From Larix kaempferi (taxonomy: Eukaryota > Streptophyta > Pinopsida > Pinales > Pinaceae), in NCBI GenBank assembly GCA_027924585.1, contig BSBM01000190.1:2986501-3050500 (forward strand): 64,000 bases of DNA, written 5' to 3'. Both the position numbers and the translations under genes were made by a program. The notes under the pieces were generated by a model that was not told the DNA's origin, made no database searches, and saw only the letters and a program-made list of their open reading frames with translations. Below are positions 43,151-52,135 of the stretch, in pieces. Positions within the stretch are counted from its first letter, which is position 1. Every line of letters begins with the position of its first letter.

Positions 43151-43169
43151 TTGGAACCATTTCCGAGGA
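43151..43169 (+). other. Primer-binding site of EG (tRNA-Asp type, decayed)
   Basis: Two bases after the LTR the sequence TTGGAACCATTTCCGAGGA differs at five of 19 positions from the tRNA-Asp site TTGGCGCCGTTGCCGGGGA known from Athila-like elements; three of the five are G to A. Confidence 0.6.
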
Positions 43170-43340
43170 AAGGAGATTGAAGCTCAGCTTCTCTGGGAGA
43201 ACGACATAGATCTAGCTTTGATGATAGACAAAGACTGGACATTTTCCTGGTTGTAATCATCTATCTGGCGACTTCATGAAGGATGGATTCAGTGGCGACT
43301 CCATTGCTTAAAAATATGTTGACGACTCCACTGGTATGAC

Positions 43341-44369
43341 ATGAACCAAATCTTGGAAAAGAGGTATGCGTTCGGTGATTTTTCAAAAATGGTTTGTTTC
43401 CCTAATCCAATGCCCAGTAGATATGAATGGGAAAATAGCCTTCCCAGTTTTCGAGGCAAAGAGTGGGAAGTGCCAGCTGAACATTTGCTTGACTTTCATG
43501 ATTGCATTCATCGGTTACAAATTGTACATGAAGATGTTAGGATTAATCTCTTCTGGTATTCATTAGAGGGGATTGCACGTGATTGGTTCCGGTCTTTTCC
43601 TATTTCCAGTATCATCTCTTTGGCAAATTTTCATACTGCCTTTCATTTGTTTTGCAAAGAAATTTTTTCAGCTGACCTTCTATTTCCTGAATGTTGTCAT
43701 GAATTCAATTTATTAACTAAAGACTCAGAAAATCATGAAGATTATGTTGTTATAGGGGATATCTCTCATTGTGACTGATACATTGATGATCTCCGAGATG
43801 ATAACCATAGTATGGATGCCTTTGACATTGTATCAAATACACCTACCAACTTAGGGTGTCATGAAGTTGAGATTGTCCCCTTTGGAAACCTGAATGATGA
43901 TGAGCAGGTCTTTACATTAGAATGTGACATATTTGAATATGCAGAGGATAGTAAGTGCAGCCCTCATATTTTTTATTTGCAGACAAAGGGAGAGTGCAGC
44001 AGATACAAAGAGGAAGATGAGGAGCTGAAAAGCTTAGATCAACAATCCATCCTATATGACTCTTTGACAGATGTTGAGCAGCCTGAATCTAGTATTGAGA
44101 TCAATGAGAGCAATCAGTAGCAACATTTCAGTCTTCAGTTGGAACAGCTGCTTGAAGAGGTATTCTTTTACGATTTTGATGACTCTATTGTTGATTATCT
44201 GGAGTTTATGAGCAGCACAGATGTTAAAATATCTTTGTCAGATGACAGTTGTTTCTGTCACCCTTTCAAATTACATTTCTGCATGCTATGGTTTCATTTA
44301 TTTTTTGGGTCAAGATCAAGCAGGATATCAGTAAATCATTTTTCTTACATGGCTTCATTGGAAGCATGA
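43341..44369 (+). pseudogene. gag of EG, the only internal gene
   Basis: ATG at 43341 follows a leader containing TGGCGACTCCATTG-type sequence. The frame runs 343 codons with stops at 43776 (TGA) and 44118 (TAG) and no frameshift. Gag signature: SLPSFRGKEWEVPAEHLLDF (about 43420-43490), WYSLEGIARDWFRSFP (about 43553-43600), SLANFHTAFHLFCKEIF and LTKDSENHEDYV. There is no zinc knuckle. The second half (43812-44369) is acidic and unrecognised (DDEQVFTLECDIFEYAED, EEEVFFYDFDDS-like). It should supply capsid while RT and integrase come from another element. Confidence 0.8.
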
Positions 44370-44479
44370 TGTCACTTGATATTGAGCAGTGCAGTTAGTT
44401 AGAGTAGGGTATCATAGATGAATAAGCTCATGACTGATCATTTCAAGTTTGCATAATGCATGAGGCTTGCATTTAGTAG

Positions 44480-44730
44480 TGTGGTTTCAATTTTGGAATA
44501 AAGACTCCATGCCCAATGGATATAAGACATTGTTGGCAGGGGTAGTTTGGATTCAAATGATGAGCAGGGTTGCAGGATTTGGATCAGGTTTTGAAAGCAG
44601 CATTTGAGACTCCATAGCCCAATGGATGCAAGGCGTTGCTAGCAAGTTTACAGTTGAACATTTTTGGACAGATTGCAGAGATTTGGTGGCAGTTTTAATG
44701 ACTCCATTCCCAATGGAACACTAGACTAGG
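44480..44730 (+). repeat. Three degenerate copies near the 3' end of EG internal region
   Basis: GACTCCATGCCCAATGGA (about 44505), GACTCCATAGCCCAATGGA (about 44609) and GACTCCATTCCCAATGGA (about 44700) mark units of about 90-105 bp. Non-coding. Confidence 0.6.
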
Positions 44731-44817
44731 TTTTGTATTTTGTTTATCCAGGAAAGGCATCAGCCTGTGGTTCTTGAAACCTCATAGGGAGGCTTTCATC
44801 CCCAAGTAGGATCTAGA

Positions 44818-47800
44818 TGTTATCTCCCCAAATAAATTAGACTAGGTACTTGTTTAGGTGATAGGAGTTTTGTCTTTTTATTTTATATGCATTTGAAGTC
44901 GCATGTCATAAGTTTGGATTATGTAATGAAGCTTGGAATAAATTTTGATGTTGCGCTGCTCCGAAAAAAGAATTTTCATGGTTTTGGTATTTTAGGCGGG
45001 CCTGATGATAGTTCATTGGCTACCGAAAACCCCACTTTCGGCAAATTACTATGTGAAAGACGAAACTCTCTAGCTACCAAAAGGGAAGACATATATCGTG
45101 GTTCATGGGACAGTTTTTGGTGGCTTGGGCGAATACAACGGTGTTCATTATCCCCCGAAAGGAAGATGCTTTTCGTAGTTTGCAGTTCAAGAATGAAGTC
45201 TCCTACAGCTGCTGAAATTAGGGACATCTCCGGGATTCATGGGACTGTTTTCATTGGCTTGGGAGAATACGATGATGTTCATTAGCCACCGAAAGGAAGA
45301 TGCTTTCTGCAGCTCTCAGTTAGAGGACAGGATCGTCCATGGCCATCAAAAGCCTCAGCATGTGTGAACTCGTCTGGCAGTTTAAGGTTCTAAGGGTGAA
45401 GTTTTTGGCTACCGAAATCGAGTCGGTATCAAACGATGGAAACGTCAAATCAATGGGTAGTCTCGAATTAAAGGTAGTTCATCATTTCTTAACCACCGAA
45501 AAGGGGCACCGCCAGCGAAAACACGATCCTTTCATTTCAATACCAGTTACAGATGATGATCGCTCCTGGGTAAAAGGGCAAGATTGACAGGTCATGTAAA
45601 TCTTCATGATTGGTCTTCAGTACCACCTCTCGAAGTCAGGGCCCTGAACCTAGTTATACCTCATTCTGTGTTATTACCTATCAACGAGCTGCTCCTTCCT
45701 CGATTCCATGTCGTTTTTTCCAAAGGCTCGATCTTTTTGAAACACAGGTGTCGACAGGGGCTTGCAAATGAAGAAGGGAGGAGATGTGCTTAGGAGGGAT
45801 CTGAATGACGTCGGCTACCTTGAGTCGCACCCAGAAATAGGCCAGTTCTTCAAAGGCGTGGGATGCTATAACTATTTCCTGAAACTCCAAGGCTCCCACC
45901 AGCAAATTGCAGAGGCTTTTACATTACCATTTGACGGAAGGAAAGCACAAATTGGGAAAGAAGTAGTCTAGGTAGATGAAGACTTCGTAGCAGTAGCCAC
46001 GGAACTTCCAAGGAAAGGAGAAAGATGGTTCAAAACCACCACCACCCAAAATGTCGAGTTCAGGTCGTATATCAAGCTTGCGCACCAGTCAATCACCTGG
46101 AACAAAGACATCCCTATGTCTTTCTTGGAGGAAAGGTGGAAGCACCTATTAAAGTCAATTTTGGTCTACTTTACATGCGAGGGCAGGTATTCCAGAGTGT
46201 TGATCTATCATTTTAGACTATTAGACCATTTCACTGGCACGAGCCCTCTAAACCTACCCTTCTATCTTCATAAAAGCCTAACAAAGATGGCTCACCAAGT
46301 CCAGGCAAAGCCGAGCAAGGTTTAGAGCAGATTATCCCACCATGGCTTAATTAAAATCTTGGTATCAGAACATCTACGGAGAAAGAATGAGGAGTGGGTT
46401 TATTTCCTTTTATGGAATGAATTTGACACAGAACTTTGACCCGAAGACAGGGATAAGCACTCCTCTAAAAATCCATCCACTCCGAGAAGTGAAAAGAGGA
46501 AAAGACGAGCCGTTTCCTCATTGCCAGCAGTCCAAATTACCCCTTCTTCTGATCCTGAGAGGATCGAAAAAAAGCTCGTTCTCAAAAAAGGAGGTGAAAC
46601 TTCTTCAAAGAATGTGAACCTGTTAGGCCACCCCTACACCTACTCTGAAGATGATGAACTGCAAGAAACGGGAGCAGATCATAAGGAAATGGTGGCAGAA
46701 CAAGAACTTCAGGAAGTAGCTTTACTCGTTGAAGAAAAGAAGGCTTCCTATGAAAACCTGCCTTCTCCTACGCCCGTGGAAGAGCAGGAGACTGCACGTG
46801 TGGGATTACCTTCCCCTACACTTGTGGGAGAACGAGATCAGCAGGTGGCTGAGGTATTAACAACCAAAACAAAAAGTTCTTCAACATAGAAAATTAATCA
46901 GCTTCTTAGGCAGGTGTATGAGCTTGAAATACTCTAGAGGGTAATTAAAGAGAAAAATGAAAGGCTGACTGAAATGCATAATGAATTATATGTTTCTTTT
47001 CGAGGATTGACCAAAAAACATAGCAAGTTGAGAGGAAGAAATATAAGGTTGTTAAGAGAAAATCTTAGGCTGAGTAGGAAGGTCGAGCTTCTAGGAGGTG
47101 AGGGAACCACTCAGAAAGCCCAGCGCAAGGTGCACTCAGATCTTGACACCTTAACAGCAGCGACAATCGGTTTTGCTAACACTCCAGTGTTGTCCCAGGA
47201 TGAAGAGAAAAGCAAGTAGCAAGAAGAAAAGTAGCAGAGGTCAAAAAATGCATTTTTGTCTAAATTTTGCAGCTGGACCAAGCATAGCTTTTCGGTGGCT
47301 TAGGCAAACGTGGATATTGTTCGTTCGCTGCCAATTTTCAGTTTCGGCGATTTACAACATGAGCACATGATGCTCCTAGTTACTGAAAGGAGAGGCAGGC
47401 TTCATAAGCCCAAAGTTGATTCAGTGGTTTAGGCAAAATGTCAAACTAATTCATTAACCACCGAAAGTAGGTATTTTTAGTAGCTTATAAATTTTGATCC
47501 CCATCTTTCTAGCTACCGAAAGTGGAGATTATGCAGAGGGTTGTTTTGGGAACCAAACCTAGCGTTCACTAATACAAGCACCCCAGGGGCGTTTCCTCAA
47601 TGATAGACAAAACGCTTAAAGGCATCATAATCATTTCTCATTTCTAGACTGAAGGGCTGTAGCGTTGCGAAAGGAGGAATATTCCTATCTATTTTTGGAA
47701 AAAGACAAACTACAGGTTCTCCAGGCAGCAGTTTCAACCTCTCTCTTCAGGTTCCGGAGGCTCATTACGCTGTCAAATACAGGTGCCTCAACAAGATTCC

Positions 47801-48415
47801 AGTTACTTGGAATGTAGGACGCTATCATATTTTGCAGAAAACTGTTTTAGTTTACTTTTTTTAGCAGATTCAATCCATCTTTTTAGGATCTTAAAAGTGT
47901 GTAAAGGCTATAAATCCCAGGAAGTATGTAGAACAATGGTTCGATTTTGGAGAGACTTTTTCATATTTGTATTCTCAGACTTTCAGTGGCATCTCAGTTA
48001 TATAAGCTTCTTTTACTATTGGCATTCAGATTTCCTTTATTACCTTTCTGTATTCGCAGTGGATTGTTTTATTTCATGTGTGTTCTCTTGTCTGTGCCAG
48101 ATAGCTGTAATCATGTCTTTGTATCGATAACTGAACATCAATGTCATTTATTTATTGTGATTATCCATTTCTATACATTTTTTGTGTATGAGTCTGCTAG
48201 CACAATAAAGATTTTACTCTCATTTATCTTTTATCAACTCTCTGAAACAACAATAGTAAAATCCTTGTCTACCTGAGTGTCTCCATGCGTGTTATGAGTG
48301 TGTGAGCTTCGATTTAGTCATCCAACTTGATCCAAACATACCCCGCCCTTTAAAGTGAGTTTAAGTTACCAGGCTCTTTCAATCACAACCTTGAAAGACT
48401 CCTGGAGAGTTAACA
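44818..48415 (+). repeat. 3' LTR of EG, uninterrupted (3,598 bp)
   Basis: TGTTATCTCC to GAGAGTTAACA. It contains the stem-loop units (about 44985-45300), the 483-codon ORF (45768-47219) and a TATA-like GCTATAAATCC near 47907 that is missing in the 5' copy. It provides the empty-site sequence for both F and H. Confidence 0.95.
45768..47219 (+). pseudogene. LTR-encoded 483-codon ORF in EG 3' LTR
   Basis: ATG 45768 to TAG 47217-47219, one frame, same 483-codon length as the 5' LTR copy. N-terminal domain as in the twin (GCYNYFLKLQGSHQQIAEAF, SFLEERWKHLLKSILVYF, CEGRYSRVLIYHFRLL), a KRKRR patch at about 46497, a P/S-T rich middle (NLPSPTPVEEQET) and a coiled-coil end. Stops TAG 45969, 46323, 46887 and 46935 are all CAG in the 5' LTR copy, so the parental gene had glutamine there. 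A TGA near 46437 is shared with the twin and so predates insertion or marks a domain boundary. Function unknown; its relatives are the 3' ORFs of C and F. Confidence 0.75.
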
Positions 48416-48420
48416 CTTAC
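48416..48420. repeat. Target-site duplication of EG, right copy
   Basis: CTTAC, identical to 20353-20357. Confidence 0.9.
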
Positions 48421-49098
48421 CCTATGATAGAGTGAGTCACAATATCATCAAAGGTCAAATCAAGAAATGCCAAGTATATGCAAAAGAAGGATAAGAGATG
48501 GAATCAAGTGGGGAGATCAAGAAGCTACCCTAGCGCAACATTCTAATTTTCCTCACTAGAGATTCCCATGTACTACATTTATCCTTGACGATACTAATGA
48601 CATAAGTCTATGGTGCATTCAATTTTGTATATGATGAGTAATTAAATTTGAAGGGATATTTTTAATTTCAAGTTAAAAGGTATATATATATATATATATA
48701 CAACACTTTAATCATGTAAAGTTGAAAAATAGTTATACTTAAGTTGATAAGAGTAAATTAAAAACACATTTGAAAGTAAATTAAGGACGCATTTGAAAAA
48801 TATTTATTGCCTTCTAATAATTTATAATGCTAAAATTTAAATAAAAAATAAAAATAAACATAATTTTAATTGCAAATGTAACTTTGTGATAGGTTATATG
48901 TACATTACTAATAATAAAACTCATAAACATGTAGCAGTGTTTTCTTCTAGAGATTTCCAAGTGTTAAAAATGACAATACAAAATTTTAGACATAATGATA
49001 GAATCGAACTTTTTTGTGGACAACCATATAAGAGATATGATGTGTAAGGATTACATCTTGGATTCATATGTTAAGCATATCTTAATTTTGCTTATATT
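48421..49098. other. No gene; AT-rich right flank of EG
   Basis: Ancestral neighbour of 20352. Holds a TA microsatellite (ten units) at 48681-48700 and otherwise low-complexity A/T sequence. Confidence 0.6.
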
Positions 49099-49629
49099 TG
49101 TTAGTTTTTCATCATTAATCCAATATGATCTAGGATCTTATTTGAGAGAACAACATGTACATCATATCAATCAATCACAAGAGACAATAGACACAAAGCA
49201 TTTCACCGGGGAAACCATAAAGGAGAAAACCCCGCAAATTCCTAAGAGATAGAATGAGCAATGATACAAAACCCCAATAACAAGAGATAGTCTCCTAGCA
49301 GCTTCGCCTCCTCCACTTGTGCGCACTACTCACTTGAGAGAATGAGTGAGTGAATGAATGACTAAATAGAGAGGTGCTCCTCTCTATTTATACTTGTCTT
49401 CCACTTTCCTTTTACCCTAACTAGGCCGACCTCTCCTAGGAGAGTCTAATAACCCACTATAACTTAACTCTGGTCCAACCCCACTAGGGGAGTCTAATAA
49501 CCCTATCATATACAATGATGACATTCCCGATCAAAGGAATGAAACCTCTCCATCGGAAGTACAATGTCATATGAATACAATACGAAATATACAAGTGAAA
49601 TACATTCCAAAGTTACAAATACATCAACA
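49099..49629 (-). repeat. 3' LTR of copia element I (531 bp)
   Basis: TGTTAGTTTT to CATCAACA on the plus strand. Minus-strand TATA box TATAAATAG at 49392-49384, with the paired GTCTAATAACCC U3 motif at about 49456 and 49492. About 12 bp longer than the 5' copy because of extra GAGTGAATGA-type repeats near 49345. Confidence 0.92.
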
Positions 49630-49638
49630 CTCCCTCTT
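49630..49638 (-). other. Polypurine tract of I
   Basis: The minus strand reads AAGAGGGAG directly before the 3' LTR. Confidence 0.85.
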
Positions 49639-49659
49639 AACTAGGAAGGTATTTCTCGA

Positions 49660-49760
49660 CACAGTTATCAAGCATGAGTATTCATCGTCACTAGATCATC
49701 GTTAATGGATCATCGTCACTGTATCATCGTCACTGCAGCATCGTCAATGCTGCTATCTCA
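49660..49760. repeat. Short ATCATCGTCACTG repeats
   Basis: The motif ATCATCGTCA or a close variant occurs about six times between 49685 and 49750 in the 3' untranslated part of element I. Confidence 0.6.
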
Positions 49761-49892
49761 ATCGTCAATCTCCAATCTACTTGTCATAGGAAGTTCTATA
49801 GAGCCAGCCCTTTTTCATGTTGGATGTAGGCCTAGCCTCCATGTAGGTCTTCATCATCTCTGCGAGTAGGCCATCCGGTGGAATCTTCAAGG

Positions 49893-50345
49893 CTAATTAT
49901 GTGCATCTGCAAAACCTGAAAAGAGAATCTCAGGACTGATTACGAGCTTACCGCTCAACCTATAAGATCTACCATGACTAATTACATGCGAACAGGCAAA
50001 ACCTTGAAAGAGCTTCCCAAGACTCATTACGAGATTCCTGCTTAACCTATAGGATATCCCAAGGAGTGATTATATGCCAACAAGCAAAACCTCGAAAGAG
50101 CATCCTAGGATTGATTACGAGCTTCCTTCTCAACCTATAGGATCTCCCAAGACTGATTACATGCGAACAAGCAAAACCTTGAAAGTGCATCCTAGGACTG
50201 ATTACGAGCTTCATGCTCAACCTATAGGATCTCCCGGGACTGATTACATGTGAACAAGCAAAACCTCGAAAGAGCATCCCAGGACTGATTACGAGCTTCC
50301 TGCTCAACCTATAGGATCTCCTAGGACTTATTACATGCTACTACA
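49893..50345 (-). repeat. Five-copy 87-88 bp tandem repeat in 3' part of element I
   Basis: The marker AAAACCT starts at 49911, 49998, 50086, 50173 and 50260, so the period is 87-88 bp. Each unit contains CTGATTACGAGCTT and CAACCTATAGGATCTCC. It lies between the RNase H stop and the 3' LTR. A further short repeat with TGATCATCATCATA follows at about 50385-50465. Confidence 0.9.
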
Positions 50346-50562
50346 CAACCTGTAAGATATCCATGGCCACAGAGCATCATACTGATGCTCATGATCATAT
50401 TGATCATCATCATACATGGTGCATCAAATAGATGCACATGATCATACTGATCATCATCATATGGAGCATCATGCAGATGCTCATCACACAACACTTACAT
50501 CCACGGCCATTGGAGGACCCTCCTGCCACCATGCTTGGAAAGGCTCCTTCATATGTGTCCCG

Positions 50563-52135
50563 TCACTTCCTCCTGGAAGTATCTTCAATCCGAAGAACAC
50601 CAAGCCTCCCTCTGAAATACTCGAACTTCACCTTGGCTAGTGGCTTGGTCAACACATCTGCAATCTGCTCATCCGTCGCAACATACAGGAGCCTCATTGC
50701 TCCTCTCTGCACTATATCCCTAATATAGTGAAACTTGATCTTGATGTGCTTTGACTTGTCATGGAACACCGGGTTCTCAGACAACTTCACAGAACTCTGG
50801 TTGTCACAAAAGATACAAGTAGCATCCAACTGGAGATCAAACAAATCAAATAGTAGCTTCCTTAGCCATACTACCTCACAACTAGCTGAACAAGCTGTGA
50901 CATACTCTACTTCAGCTGTACTCAGTGCTACGCAAGACTTCTTCCTGCTAAACCAAGAGATCACGCATGATCCCATACTGAAGCAGCACCCTGAAGTGCT
51001 CTTCCTATCTACAGCACTGCCTTCCCAATCTGAATCAACATAACTCTTCAGTTTAACCTTTTGATTGCATCATACTTGAGCCCATAATCAACTGTACCCT
51101 TCAGCTACCTCAGAATATGCTTTACAGCAATCAGGTGAACATGTCTAGGATCCGTCAGGAACTGGCTCAATGTGTTAACCACAAAGCAAATATCTGGTCT
51201 CATGTTCGTCAGGTACATCAAGGACCCAATCATCTGACGATACTTTCTCTGATGAAGCATCACTAAATAGCTTCAGGTTCGATGCCACAGGTGTGGCCAT
51301 GGCCTTGCAGTCCATCATCCCGAACCGCTTCATCATCTCTACTGCATACTTCCCTTGTCCAAGGAAGATTCCATCTGCACTCTACCACACCTCCATGCCT
51401 AGAAAGTAATGCATCATACCCAAGTCCTTCATCTCGAACTCGGAATCAAGCTTCCTCTTCATATCAGCAATCAACCCAATCTCACCTGTTACAAACAGGA
51501 CATCTAAATATAGTAGGAGTGTCACTGGATTGCCTTCCTCAACCTTGTAGTAAAGGGTGGAATCCTCTTTACTCTTGGTAAAGCCCAAACTAGACAAAAC
51601 CTGTCAATCCTGCCGTACCAAGTCTTGGGTGCTTGTTTCAAAGTATACAAGGCTTTCTTCAATTTGCACACATGTGACTCCCTGTCATGTGTCTCAAAAT
51701 CGAGTGGCTGCTCCACATACACTTCCTCTTCAACTACACCATTCAAGAAAGTTGTCTTGACATCCATCTGGTGTATCTTCCACTTCATCACTGCAGCCAG
51801 AGCAAGTACTGTTCTAATGGAAGTGTATCTGGCTACAGGTGCAAAATTTTCTTTATAATCTATCCCTTCTTTCTGGGAGAAGCCACGAGCCACAAACCTT
51901 GCCTTGTATTTCTCTATGCTACCATCTACAGCATGCTTGATCTTGTAGATCCACTTGGAAGTCACAAGAGACTTCCCTTTTGGTCTTGGGACCACATCCC
52001 AAAGATCATTCTTCATGATTGACTAGTACTCCTCAATCATGGCATCATTCCATTACTACATCCCTGATCCTAGGAACTTCAGATTCTTCAGTATCTTCAA
52101 TAGGTATTTTTCTTGAGCTTCATCATTGGAACAAA
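50563..52135 (-). pseudogene. Reverse transcriptase-RNase H of copia element I
   Basis: Minus-strand landmarks: IEDTEESEVPRIRDV linker (about 52110), NDLWDVVPRPKGKSLVTSKW (about 52010-51950), FAPVARYTSIRTVLALAAV, HQMDVKTTFLNGVVEEEVYV and LKQAPKTWYGRID. The catalytic box reads YLDV at 51510-51499, where copia has YVDD, so one catalytic Asp is lost. After frameshifts and a poorly readable 51062-51280 stretch, RNase H shows VISWFSRKKSCVALSTAEVEY, IFCDNQSSVKLSENPVFHDK and EQIADVLTKPLAKVKFEYFR, ending near 50563. Downstream is the tandem repeat and LTR. Confidence 0.92.

Larger units (their letters stand above)
20358..48415 (+). mobile_element. Giant-LTR, gag-only LTR element EG, hosting two nested insertions
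   Basis: The two terminal repeats are 20358-43148 (split by insertions F and H; 3,570 bp when these and one target copy each are removed) and 44818-48415 (3,598 bp). A perfect 5-bp target duplication CTTAC flanks the element at 20353-20357 and 48416-48420. The internal region (43149-44817) is only 1,669 bp and encodes a gag-type protein but no protease, RT or integrase. This is a non-autonomous element of the kind called TR-GAG or LARD, and would need enzymes from a relative. It inserted before F and H. Each LTR carries a 483-codon ORF, which is unusual. Confidence 0.92.

Noticed and set aside
49891-50345. CRISPR-like array
   Set aside because: The 87-bp units are contiguous tandem repeats without unique spacers, inside a plant retroelement.
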